From contig NZ_AP031497.1 of the NCBI RefSeq assembly GCF_042853465.1, positions 4,278,001-4,342,000 of the forward strand: a stretch of DNA of 64,000 nucleotides. The letters run 5' to 3'. The stretch comes from Simiduia litorea (GTDB lineage Bacteria > Pseudomonadota > Gammaproteobacteria > Pseudomonadales > Cellvibrionaceae). Under the pieces are notes generated by a model. The model did not search any database. It was not told the DNA's origin and saw nothing but the letters and a program-made list of their open reading frames with translations. The position numbers and the translations under genes are program-made. Position 1 is the stretch's first letter. Every line of letters begins with the position of its first letter. This document shows positions 55,240 through 63,343 of the stretch, piece by piece.

Positions 55240-56358
55240 TTACTTTTTTACTTTCGTGGTTTTTTGGGATTGTACTGAAGCCACAACACGACGATTCGCT
55301 TCGCGGCCTTCCGCAGTTTCATTATCCGCAATCGGGTTGGCCTCACCGTAACCTTTTGCCGTTACGCGCTCAGCAGCTACGCCATACTCTTGAACCAATA
55401 CATCGCGAACAGCATTTGCACGCTTCTGCGATAGGGTTTGATTGTAGGCTTCAGATCCACGTGAATCGGTGTAGCCTTGTACTTCAACCACAGAATCTTT
55501 GTAGCTTTTCATGAAAGTAGCAACGGCACCAATCTCGCTAAAAAATGCTGGCTTAACAACGGCAGCATTATTATCAAAGGTTACATTCAGTTTAATGGCT
55601 ACCGCTTCTGTTAATGAAATAGCACATCCCACCTCATCAACTTTTAAACCAGCTTCGGTATTTGGGCACTGGTCTTTATGATCGGCTACGCCATCTTTAT
55701 CTGAATCTAATGCACAACCTCTAGCGTCTACCTTAACGCCAGCGGGTGTTTGTGGGCAGGCATCTTTGGTATCAATTACGCCATCATTATCAGCATCGCT
55801 AGGCGCAGCTACAGCGGCAACCACAGGCGCTGACTTGCCGCCACGATCGCCAAAAAAGTAAGATAGTGCAACATTGGTACCTAGGTCGATATCGCCATTT
55901 TCAGAACCTCGAATGCCGCGCATATCACCGCGTAAAATGAAATTATCAGTCAAGAAAAATTTAATGCCCGCGCCCAAGTTAAAGGTGCTTTCATCATCCT
56001 TAGCGCCCAGCAGTTTGTAGTCGTTTTTGCCGGCACCAAAGAGAAAGAATGGCTGAACATTGGTATCGGTATTGAAATGATAAAGCGCATCGAAATGCAG
56101 CTGCCTCGTTTCCAACGTATCTAATGTAGATTGAACCGAGCTGTCGTTTTCTATGTAGAAACCTTCGATTCCCCAGCTATCATTGATGCGGTAACCCAAA
56201 CCACCCAACCAACCAGTAGAATCTTTTATTCCGCGATCTTTGTCCCAATTGGTGTGATTCCAACCAGCAGTCAGCTCTAAGCCCGATTGATCAGCTTGAG
56301 CCTGGGTGGTAGCGCCAATGGCTAGTGCTAGTGGCAACATCATTAATACGTTTTTCAT
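55240..56358 (-). CDS. oprF: OmpA/OprF-type outer-membrane porin
   Basis: 372 residues. Signal peptide (about 1-22, ending AQA), an eight-stranded beta-barrel (about 25-175), thrombospondin-type-3 calcium-like repeats (DADNDGVIDTKDACPQTPAG; DSDKDGVADHKDQCPNTEAG) with four Cys, and an OmpA-like peptidoglycan-binding domain (about 245-360: VEVQGYTDSRGSEAYNQTLS; KRANAVRDVLVQEYG). It links the outer membrane to the cell wall and forms small pores. AAGGAGAAA precedes the ATG. Confidence 0.92.
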   Translation of the reverse strand: MKNVLMMLPLALAIGATTQAQADQSGLELTAGWNHTNWDKDRGIKDSTGWLGGLGYRINDSWGIEGFYIENDSSVQSTLDTLETRQLHFDALYHFNTDTNVQPFFLFGAGKNDYKLLGAKDDESTFNLGAGIKFFLTDNFILRGDMRGIRGSENGDIDLGTNVALSYFFGDRGGKSAPVVAAVAAPSDADNDGVIDTKDACPQTPAGVKVDARGCALDSDKDGVADHKDQCPNTEAGLKVDEVGCAISLTEAVAIKLNVTFDNNAAVVKPAFFSEIGAVATFMKSYKDSVVEVQGYTDSRGSEAYNQTLSQKRANAVRDVLVQEYGVAAERVTAKGYGEANPIADNETAEGREANRRVVASVQSQKTTKVKK

Positions 56359-56708
56359 AGAGTTTCTCCTTTAAATTTCACTCGTATGCTCTCAACAAAA
56401 TCAGCTTGCGCTGGACTTTAGTCGTTCAGTTAGGATCGCGCAACACGGGCGCAATTAATGAATTAGTATGAGATTTTGCTATTGGAAAAGCGTCTTCATG
56501 CGCTTTCAAAAGAAAGACATCTAAAATGTCAAAGTAGAATAGGTACAGCTTTTTAATAAACACGCTAACTTACATAAGGCACCTACGTACCTTAAATTCA
56601 CCCCTTCTATGTATCGCTATGCTGAACAGCCAACTTTGGGCGAGTTGGCCGTATTTGGCGCGATTGTGGGCAAGCCAGTTTGGAAATGCAAGGGACGAGA
56701 ATGTTTTT
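56359..56708. other. Intergenic region between the oprF-like and trmB genes
   Basis: Both flanking genes are on the minus strand, so this is 3' of trmB and 5' of oprF. No gene or RNA is supported; an open stretch at 56609-56803 is a shadow. A promoter candidate for oprF lies at 56415-56443. Confidence 0.4.
56415..56443 (-). promoter_or_regulatory. Candidate sigma-70 promoter of the oprF-like gene
   Basis: Minus strand TTGCGC, 17 bases, TAAAGT: a fair match with optimal spacing, predicting a leader of about 50 bases. Confidence 0.35.
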
Positions 56709-57458
56709 TCAAACTTTTTTTTCAAACAATAAATCCCAAACACCATGCCCGAGTCGCTCACCGCGTTGCTCAAACTTGGTGTTGGGCCGATAACTGGGTT
56801 TAGCCGAGAAAATGTACTCGCCCGCCTGATTATCAAAACCTGGTGCCGAAGACAGCACCTCCATCATGTGATCGGCATAATCTTGCCAATCGGTTGCCAT
56901 GTGCAGCACACCACTAAGTTTCAACTTGGTTCTAACTTGAGCCACAAATGCAGGTTGAGCAATGCGCCGCTTTTGATGCTTTTTTTTATGCCAAGGATCG
57001 GGAAAATACAGCTGAAATCGGCTCAACACCTCATTTGGAATACAGTCTTCCAAGACATCGTTAGCATCGGCCATATACACACGGAGATTAGTAATGCCTG
57101 CCTCTGCGGCGTCGTTGAGCAAGCGCCCAACGCCCGGCGGATGCACTTCAATGCCGATAAAATCTTTTTCGGGTTCGGCCTTTGCCATGGCCAGTAAGGA
57201 TGCCCCCATGCCAAACCCAACTTCTAAAACCAATGGCGCTGTGCGGCCGAACAATTGCGCAGGATCAATTTGGCCGGAGAATAAGCTTAATCCATAGCGC
57301 GACCACTGCTGTTCAAAGGCGCGATGCTGGGCCGGAGTCATTCTGCCAGCGCGAATCACATAGCTACGAATGGATTTCTTTTTGAACTCAGGTCTTGGGG
57401 TAAAACCGTGCTCGTCCGCAATGCCGGGCAATGGAGTGTTGGGAGATGTGGATTCCAT
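56709..57458 (-). CDS. trmB: tRNA (guanine-N7-)-methyltransferase
   Basis: 249 residues. SAM motif I LEVGFGMGASLLAMA (about 76-90), motif FIGIEVHPPGVGRL and the TrmB-specific FPDPWHKKKHQKRR. It makes m7G46 in tRNA. It starts 3 bases after the DUF423 stop on the same strand, so the two genes form an operon. GGTGA precedes the ATG. Confidence 0.95.
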   Translation of the reverse strand: MESTSPNTPLPGIADEHGFTPRPEFKKKSIRSYVIRAGRMTPAQHRAFEQQWSRYGLSLFSGQIDPAQLFGRTAPLVLEVGFGMGASLLAMAKAEPEKDFIGIEVHPPGVGRLLNDAAEAGITNLRVYMADANDVLEDCIPNEVLSRFQLYFPDPWHKKKHQKRRIAQPAFVAQVRTKLKLSGVLHMATDWQDYADHMMEVLSSAPGFDNQAGEYIFSAKPSYRPNTKFEQRGERLGHGVWDLLFEKKV

Positions 57459-57461
57459 AAT

Positions 57462-57848
57462 TCACCGATCAGGGGCGGGGAGGCGAAGCGCATAAGCGGC
57501 AATGCTCAACCAGCCAACTATTAAGAGAACGCCACCTATTGGCGTTACCGGGCCGAACAACCGTGGCCCACCTAGGGCTAAAATATAAAGCGAGCCAGAG
57601 AAGAGCAAAATACCACCGCACAGGCTATAGGCGGCGATAAATAGCCGACGCGCGTCATCCACCAGTAAGCGCAGACAAATGCCAATCAATAACACACTGT
57701 GTACCAGGTGGTAGAAAACGGCGGTCTGCCAGGTCGCCAAAGCGTCGGGACTGAGAATTGACTTAAGCCCGTGAGCACCAAAGGCACCTAACGCAATGGC
57801 TAAAGCACCCGTGCAAGCGGCGAGGATTAGTAAGTTTTTAATGGGCAT
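57462..57848 (-). CDS. DUF423-family small membrane protein
   Basis: 128 residues with four hydrophobic helices. Family pattern: TGALAIALGAFGAHGLKSIL near the N-terminus, ATWQTAVFYHLVHSVLLIGI and VTPIGGVLLIVGWLSIAAYA at the end. Function unknown. A TTG at 57857 is in frame but the ATG at 57848 is normal for the family. Co-transcribed with trmB. Confidence 0.88.
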   Translation of the reverse strand: MPIKNLLILAACTGALAIALGAFGAHGLKSILSPDALATWQTAVFYHLVHSVLLIGICLRLLVDDARRLFIAAYSLCGGILLFSGSLYILALGGPRLFGPVTPIGGVLLIVGWLSIAAYALRLPAPDR

Positions 57849-57875
57849 TGCAAACAACCTTGTTAAAACACCAGC

Positions 57876-57904
57876 AAAAAAGAAAGCCGCGACTAAGCGC
57901 GGCT
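57876..57904 (-). terminator. Rho-independent terminator of rpoH
   Basis: agccgcg/cgcggct stem with a 6-base loop; minus strand continues TTTCTTTTTTG, 20 bases after the rpoH stop. Confidence 0.85.
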
Positions 57905-57925
57905 CTGGCGTTAATAAAGCGAGTA

Positions 57926-58780
57926 TTACGCTTCCATCATCGCTTTTACTTTTTTCATGGCGTTCTTTTCAAGCTGGCGAATGCGTTCAGCAGAAACACC
58001 ATAGACATCAGCTAAATCGTGCAAAGTAGCTTTGTCGTCATTTAGCCAACGCTTTTGTAGGATGTCGCGACTGCGCTCATCAAGCTTATCGAGAGCCAGC
58101 TCTAAACTGCTAACGTTCGACTCTTCCCAGTTAGCATCTTCTAACTGCTGAGCTGGGTCGTAGCGGTGGTCTTCCAAGTAATTAGCGGGTGCTTGATAGG
58201 CTGTGTCGTCGTCATCGTCCGCACCGGCATCGAAACCGGCATCATAGGCGGAAAGGCGGCCTTCCATTTCGTAAACGTGCTTAACATCGACGTCTAAGTC
58301 TTTTGCAATCGCCTGTGCTTCGGCGTGCGAAAGCCACGCAAGGCGCTTTTTAGAACCGCGTAAATTAAAAAATAACTTGCGTTGTGCCTTGGTGGTGGCG
58401 ACCTTCACGATGCGCCAGTTGCGCAAGATAAATTCGTGAATTTCGGCCTTGATCCAATGCACGGCAAAGCTGACCAAGCGCACACCGCGCTCTGGATTAA
58501 AGCGCTTTACCGCTTTCATCAAGCCAACATTACCTTCTTGAATTAAATCAGACTCTTGTAAGCCGTAGCCAGAGTAAGACTTGGCGATATGGACCACAAA
58601 ACGCAAATGGGCCATAACGAGTCGGCGGGCCGATTCGAGGTTTTCTTGGTAATAGAGTTCTTCCGCCAGTTGCTTTTCTTCCTCTGCGGACAGAATGGAA
58701 AAGGCGTTGACGGCCTGAATGTAAGCGCCAAGATTAGCACCTGGTGCTAAAACACCAACAGGTTGTAAGCTTTTACTCAA
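57926..58780 (-). CDS. rpoH: Heat-shock sigma factor RpoH (sigma-32)
   Basis: 284 residues. Region 2 core LVMAHLRFVVHIAKSYSGYG and DLIQEGNVGLMKAVKRFNPE; the RpoH box region ATTKAQRKLFFNLRGSKKRL (about 127-146); region 4 helix-turn-helix LADVYGVSAERIRQLEKNAM. No ATG is available at the N-terminus. The TTG at 58780 gives MSKSLQPVGVLAPGANLGAY, which aligns well with the Pseudomonas start, and GGAGGT lies 7 bases upstream; longer readings to 58795 start too close to this site. It follows ftsX on the same strand, with its own promoter in the gap. Confidence 0.96.
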   Translation of the reverse strand: MSKSLQPVGVLAPGANLGAYIQAVNAFSILSAEEEKQLAEELYYQENLESARRLVMAHLRFVVHIAKSYSGYGLQESDLIQEGNVGLMKAVKRFNPERGVRLVSFAVHWIKAEIHEFILRNWRIVKVATTKAQRKLFFNLRGSKKRLAWLSHAEAQAIAKDLDVDVKHVYEMEGRLSAYDAGFDAGADDDDDTAYQAPANYLEDHRYDPAQQLEDANWEESNVSSLELALDKLDERSRDILQKRWLNDDKATLHDLADVYGVSAERIRQLEKNAMKKVKAMMEA

Positions 58781-58808
58781 TTGCAATACCTCCAAAAACT
58801 ACCGCGTG

Positions 58809-58837
58809 AGTGTAGCACTACGGGATTTGACTGCCAA
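58809..58837 (-). promoter_or_regulatory. rpoH: Sigma-70 promoter of rpoH
   Basis: Minus strand TTGGCA (58832-58837), 17-base spacer, TACACT (58809-58814). Near-consensus with optimal spacing, in the 100 bases between ftsX and rpoH. It predicts an RNA start near 58802 and a leader of only about 22 bases. Confidence 0.6.
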
Positions 58838-58880
58838 CACGCAGAAAAATTCCCTATCGCGGCTGACTTTCCAGTCACCG

Positions 58881-59915
58881 CTATTGCGGGCGAATATCGC
58901 GCAAATGCCGGCCAACCGCTAACCAGGCGCCAAGTAAACCTATTAATAAGGCCATTGTCAGCAGTATCAAGCCGTTGGCAACGCCCAGCCCTTGCAAGCT
59001 GAATTGACTGCTGTAGCTTTGCGCTAAATTAGCAACGGGCGTCGCCACAGACACTAGCCCAATAACCACCAAAACCAAGGCGCAAACGCCTCCGCCTAGC
59101 CCGTACCAGAGCCCCGTGTATAAAAACGGCCGACGCACAAAGCCATCGGTGCCTCCGACAAGCTTAATAACCAATATCTCTTCCCGTCGGTTCTCGATCG
59201 CCAAACGCAGTGTATTGCCAATCGCCAACAACATACCTATGCCGAGCAATAAACCCAAGCCGAGAGCAAAGCGCTGCCCCAACTGCATCACATGGTTAAG
59301 CCTCTCTAACCACGCCATATCGATACGCACATCACTCACCACCGGATCAGCTGCCCAGCTGGCGCGCAGTTGCTGCAAGGTTTCAGCGTCCAGCACAGCC
59401 TTATGAGGCTGCACCAACAGCACCCAAGGCAGTGGATTGTCGGTTAAGTCATCGAGTAAATTACCCATGCCACTCTGCACAGCAAACTCACTCAAGCCTT
59501 GGTTGGGCGAAATCACCGACACCTGCGCCACTTCGGGTGCTAGCTCAAGCTTTTTGGCTAGGCTCTGGGCTGCCGTCTCTGTCGCGCCTGGCTGTAGGTA
59601 AATGGAAAGCTGGTTGCTACTCGCCCACTGGCCCGATAGCTGACTGACATTGGCCAAGGCCACGTAGAGGAGCGCGGGCAAGGCTAGCGAGATGCCCAGC
59701 ATCAGTACTGTTAGACAAGACTTCACTGGCTCGCGCAACAGGCGCATCAAGCTATCTATGGCGGTGAGCTTATGGTGTTGCAGCCAAGCGTCGGCCTTAT
59801 CGGAAATCTTCGTTTTGCTAACCCGAGCACCAGCTTTAGCGGGACGCGCTGCAATAGGCTCTCTACGGGTGGACATTCGCCTTGGCTCGGGCTGCTTAGG
59901 CACTCGGCTAGACAT
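58881..59915 (-). CDS. ftsX: Cell-division ABC transporter permease-like protein FtsX
   Basis: 344 residues from the ATG at 59915, which overlaps ftsE by 8 bases as usual for this pair. A long, basic cytoplasmic N-terminal extension (about 1-75, rich in Arg/Lys/Pro) precedes helix 1. Then an extracellular domain (about 105-205), and three more helices. FtsEX controls peptidoglycan amidase activation through EnvC-type partners at the septum. The frame is open to 59942 but the ATG at 59915 is better. Confidence 0.93.
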   Translation of the reverse strand: MSSRVPKQPEPRRMSTRREPIAARPAKAGARVSKTKISDKADAWLQHHKLTAIDSLMRLLREPVKSCLTVLMLGISLALPALLYVALANVSQLSGQWASSNQLSIYLQPGATETAAQSLAKKLELAPEVAQVSVISPNQGLSEFAVQSGMGNLLDDLTDNPLPWVLLVQPHKAVLDAETLQQLRASWAADPVVSDVRIDMAWLERLNHVMQLGQRFALGLGLLLGIGMLLAIGNTLRLAIENRREEILVIKLVGGTDGFVRRPFLYTGLWYGLGGGVCALVLVVIGLVSVATPVANLAQSYSSQFSLQGLGVANGLILLTMALLIGLLGAWLAVGRHLRDIRPQ

Positions 59916-60597
59916 GGGTAGTCTCCGCGTCAACCGGCGCAATATCGGCGCGCAACTCGCCTTCCGAGAGCGCTAAAACGCGCTTATTTTGGCGCTTCAG
60001 CAAATCGATATCGTGACTGGCAATCAACATGGTGACCCCCACCTCGTTGAATTGCCGAAACAAATCCATAATTTCCGCCGACAATTCTGGGTCTAGGTTA
60101 CCCGTGGGTTCATCGGCGAGTAAGATTTTCGGCTTATTGACGACGGCCCGAGCAATGCCAACCCGCTGCTGTTCACCGCCCGACAGCTCCAGCGGCAAAC
60201 GGTTTTCTTTGTGCAGCAAACCGACCTTATCAAGTGCCGCGCGCACGCGCTTAGACACATCAGATGCAGCATAACCGGCAATCACCAGCGGCAGCGCGAC
60301 ATTGTCAAACACGCTGCGATCGAATAACAGTTGGTGGTTTTGAAACACCACGCTAACCTGGCGCCGGTGGTAGGGTATTTGGCTATCGTGCATGCGCGTT
60401 AAATTGGTGCCATTGACGAACACTTGGCCGCGGCTTGGGTGCTCCATCGCCATAATGAGCTTTAACAAGGTGCTTTTGCCGGCACCTGAGTGACCAGTAA
60501 GAAACACCATTTCACCCGCTTCAAGGGAGAAATTTAAATTTTTCAGTGCTTCAAAGCCATTGCTGTAGCGCTTTGAAACGTGATCAAAGCGAATCAT
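59908..60597 (-). CDS. ftsE: Cell-division ATP-binding protein FtsE
   Basis: 229 residues. Walker A GHSGAGKST (about 36-44), signature LSGGEQQRVGIAR, Walker B ILLADEPTGNLD. The ATG at 60597 overlaps the ftsY TGA by one base (TGATG), so ftsY-ftsE-ftsX are translationally coupled. The alternative TTG at 60600 is less likely. Confidence 0.96.
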   Translation of the reverse strand: MIRFDHVSKRYSNGFEALKNLNFSLEAGEMVFLTGHSGAGKSTLLKLIMAMEHPSRGQVFVNGTNLTRMHDSQIPYHRRQVSVVFQNHQLLFDRSVFDNVALPLVIAGYAASDVSKRVRAALDKVGLLHKENRLPLELSGGEQQRVGIARAVVNKPKILLADEPTGNLDPELSAEIMDLFRQFNEVGVTMLIASHDIDLLKRQNKRVLALSEGELRADIAPVDAETTHV

Positions 60598-61646
60598 CAA
60601 TCGGCCTGCTCGGTCTGTACCGCGTCGTGGTTAAACAAGCCATCAATAAAGGGTTTAGCCGCAAAGGGCTGCAAATCATCGACGCCTTCGCCGACACCGA
60701 TGAAGCGCACCGGTAAGCCGAGCTTTTTACTCAGGGCGAAAATCACACCACCTTTGGCCGTGCCATCGAGCTTGGTCAGCACTAAACCGGTAACACCGGC
60801 GGCTTTATGAAACTCCTGCGCCTGACTAATGGCATTCTGGCCGGTGCCAGCATCCAGCACCAAAAGCACTTCGTGCGGCGCCGTCACATCCAGCTTGGCC
60901 ATCACCCGCTTCACCTTGGCGAGCTCTTCCATCAAGTTGCTCTTGTTGTGCAAGCGACCCGCTGTATCGGCAATGATGACGTCAATCTCTTTCTTCTGAG
61001 CCGACGCTATGGCGTCAAAAATAACCGAGGCGCTATCGGCGCCCGTGTGCTGAGCCACGACCGGTACCTGATTGCGCTCACCCCAAACTTGCAGCTGCTC
61101 AACCGCGGCGGCTCGAAAGGTATCGCCAGCGGCCAACATGACCTTTTTACCATCGTTTAAAAAACGCTTCGCCAATTTGCCAATGGTGGTGGTTTTCCCC
61201 ACGCCGTTAACGCCCACCACAAGAATTACATAGGGTTTCTTTTGGCTATCGATAATTAACGGTTTTTCCACCGGCAGCAACAGCTCACCAAGCGCCTCGC
61301 GCAACAAAGCCAGCAGCGCTTGTGGGTCTTTTAATTGCTTGCGAGCAACACTGTCGGTCAAGGATTCTATAATGTCTGTGGTGGCCTCTATGCCAACATC
61401 AGCAACCAGCAATTGCGACTCCAAATCCTCGAGCAACTCGTCATCGATGGCTTTTTTACCCAAAAACAGATTGCCAATCCCCTCGGCAAATTGACTGCGT
61501 GTGCGACTGAGCCCCGCCCTTATTCGAGCAAACAAGCTAGGTTTGTCAGCCGGTTGCAGTGTTGCTGCAGACGCAACTGCCTGCTCAGCCGACTCAGTAC
61601 TGGGTGCAGCCGGCTGCTCTTTTTTCTTAAACAACTTGGAAAACAT
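60597..61646 (-). CDS. ftsY: Signal recognition particle receptor FtsY
   Basis: 349 residues. A short acidic/Ala-rich A domain (about 1-55) precedes the NG GTPase domain: G1 GVNGVGKTTTIGKLAKRF, G3 DTAGRLHNK, G4 TKLDGTAKGG. It receives ribosome-SRP complexes at the membrane. The A domain is shorter than in E. coli (497 residues), similar to many other gammaproteobacteria. It is divergent from rsmD. Confidence 0.96.
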   Translation of the reverse strand: MFSKLFKKKEQPAAPSTESAEQAVASAATLQPADKPSLFARIRAGLSRTRSQFAEGIGNLFLGKKAIDDELLEDLESQLLVADVGIEATTDIIESLTDSVARKQLKDPQALLALLREALGELLLPVEKPLIIDSQKKPYVILVVGVNGVGKTTTIGKLAKRFLNDGKKVMLAAGDTFRAAAVEQLQVWGERNQVPVVAQHTGADSASVIFDAIASAQKKEIDVIIADTAGRLHNKSNLMEELAKVKRVMAKLDVTAPHEVLLVLDAGTGQNAISQAQEFHKAAGVTGLVLTKLDGTAKGGVIFALSKKLGLPVRFIGVGEGVDDLQPFAAKPFIDGLFNHDAVQTEQAD

Positions 61647-61762
61647 CGATACTCACTGACTAAATGACGTTAAAATGCGCACGCAATCTGGGGCGCGCTG
61701 CCTGATTCCATAGAAAGAGCGCTATCCTACCACTCCCAGCGAAAATTGAGTTGACCCATTGC

Positions 61763-62341
61763 ATGAAAAACCGCCAAGCCTCTGCTACTCACCAGGGCGG
61801 CCAGTTACGACTCATCGGCGGCCAATGGCGCGGGCGAAAACTCAGCTTCCCCAGCCCGGACGGCCTCAGGCCCACAGGCGATAGAATCCGCGAGACGCTG
61901 TTCAACTGGCTGCAAGCGGATGTCGCCGATGCTCGCTGCTTGGATATGTTTGCCGGTTCCGGCGCATTAGGCCTTGAGGCGCTTTCCCGCGGCGCCGGAA
62001 GCTGCACATTCCTAGAACTCAACCGGCAGGCCTATCGACAATTGCAACACAACTGCAGCCTGCTGAAAGCACAAAGCGCCGACATCTTAAATGTCGACAG
62101 CCTGGCGTGGTTGGCGCAGACAGACCAAATGTTTGACTTGGTCTTTCTCGACCCACCCTTCGCCCAACACTTATGGCAACAGGCCATTGAATTATTGAGT
62201 CGACCGGGTTGCCTATCTACCCAAGCGCTGATCTACGTTGAAAGCCCCAAAAATTTGCTATTGGCAACCCCCGCTCACTGGAGCCTGAGTCGAGAAAAGG
62301 TCGCGGGCGAGGTGTGCTTCCGTCTTTATCGCTTACTTTAA
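61763..62341 (+). CDS. rsmD: 16S rRNA (guanine966-N2)-methyltransferase RsmD
   Basis: 192 residues. Motifs: IRETLFNWLQ, LDMFAGSGALGLEALSRGA (SAM motif I) and LVFLDPPFAQ (NPPF-type catalytic motif DPPF). It methylates G966 of 16S rRNA. The ATG at 61763 is chosen over a TTG at 61751. It is followed by coaD with a 63-base gap, a common pair in gammaproteobacteria. Confidence 0.94.
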   Translation: MKNRQASATHQGGQLRLIGGQWRGRKLSFPSPDGLRPTGDRIRETLFNWLQADVADARCLDMFAGSGALGLEALSRGAGSCTFLELNRQAYRQLQHNCSLLKAQSADILNVDSLAWLAQTDQMFDLVFLDPPFAQHLWQQAIELLSRPGCLSTQALIYVESPKNLLLATPAHWSLSREKVAGEVCFRLYRLL

Positions 62342-62404
62342 GAAACGCCCTCAGCTTGATACTATCCGCAGCTGAATTACGCCCCCTTAATATTTGGTGA
62401 CTGA

Positions 62405-62896
62405 ATGCGCACTGTAGTTTACCCCGGCACTTTCGACCCGCTGACCAATGGTCATATCGACTTGGTTGAAAGGGCTTGCCGCCTGTTCGATAAAGTCATC
62501 ATTGCCATTGCTGCAAGCACCAAGAAGAATCCGCTATTCACCCTTGAGGAACGCGTTGCACTGGCGCACAAGGTTCTCGGGCACCTACCGAATATTGAAA
62601 TTTGTGGTTTTGATATTTTGCTGGCGGATTTGGTAAAGCAGAAACAAGCGCAAGGCGTGCTGCGTGGGCTGCGGGCCGTCTCTGACTTCGAATATGAATT
62701 TCAATTGGCCAATATGAATCGCGCCCTAATGCCGGAAATGGAAAGCCTTTTTCTCACGCCCTCCGAGCACCTGTCTTACATCTCTTCATCACTGGTACGC
62801 GAAATCGCCTCGCTGGGCGGGGATGTCAGTAAATTCGTGCACCCCTTGGTTAAGGATGCACTCATCGAACGCTATAAGAAAAATAGCGTAAAGTAG
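62405..62896 (+). CDS. coaD: Phosphopantetheine adenylyltransferase
   Basis: 163 residues. The nucleotidyltransferase signature is at the start (TVVYPGTFDPLTNGHIDLVE with the GxxxxxGH element TNGH), then GVLRGLRAVSDFEYEFQLA and YISSSLVREIA. It makes dephospho-CoA from phosphopantetheine and ATP. GGTGAC precedes the ATG. The convergent next gene ends 3 bases beyond its stop. Confidence 0.97.
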   Translation: MRTVVYPGTFDPLTNGHIDLVERACRLFDKVIIAIAASTKKNPLFTLEERVALAHKVLGHLPNIEICGFDILLADLVKQKQAQGVLRGLRAVSDFEYEFQLANMNRALMPEMESLFLTPSEHLSYISSSLVREIASLGGDVSKFVHPLVKDALIERYKKNSVK

Positions 62897-62899
62897 GTA

Positions 62900-63217
62900 T
62901 TACTCGACGTCGTGCTGATAGCCAGGCGTGGTACAACCCAAGCAGCGCACGAATGTCGTCTCGCCAGGCCCAACCACTAACGTCTGAGCCGACTGCTTAA
63001 CGTTGCCGCCAGCAGCAGAGAAGGGCAGGGCAACGAGAAACGCCGCTGTGCCTAATACCGTAACACCCAGCATCACTGGGCGTACAATTACCAAATCTAA
63101 CGCCATAGCGGCCGCTGATGGATCTTCCAACTCACCGTCTTTAGCAAGCGCAAAACTAGACATGGCTAAACAAGTGGTTAAAGCAACGGCTCTAACGCTC
63201 AATTTTTTCAGATTCAC
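62900..63217 (-). CDS. Small exported or membrane hypothetical protein
   Basis: 105 residues from a GTG at 63217 with GAGGAG 8 bases upstream. A signal-peptide-like N-terminus (VRAVALTTCLAMSSFALA) is followed by a hydrophobic segment (VMLGVTVLGTAAFLVALPFS) and a short C-terminal part with CLGC. It may keep both segments in the membrane. Similar small proteins are labelled multidrug transporters in databases without good reason. Function unknown. Confidence 0.7.
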   Translation of the reverse strand: MNLKKLSVRAVALTTCLAMSSFALAKDGELEDPSAAAMALDLVIVRPVMLGVTVLGTAAFLVALPFSAAGGNVKQSAQTLVVGPGETTFVRCLGCTTPGYQHDVE

Positions 63218-63343
63218 AGCGAGTCTCCTCAGTTATCGTCCTGAGTATGCCATTACTACTTGGGCAAGTACCGGACTTTACGCATTGTACATAAAGTATA
63301 AAGCCATCAGTGGCTTAGCGTCGAATGCTAATGTGCAGTGTAG

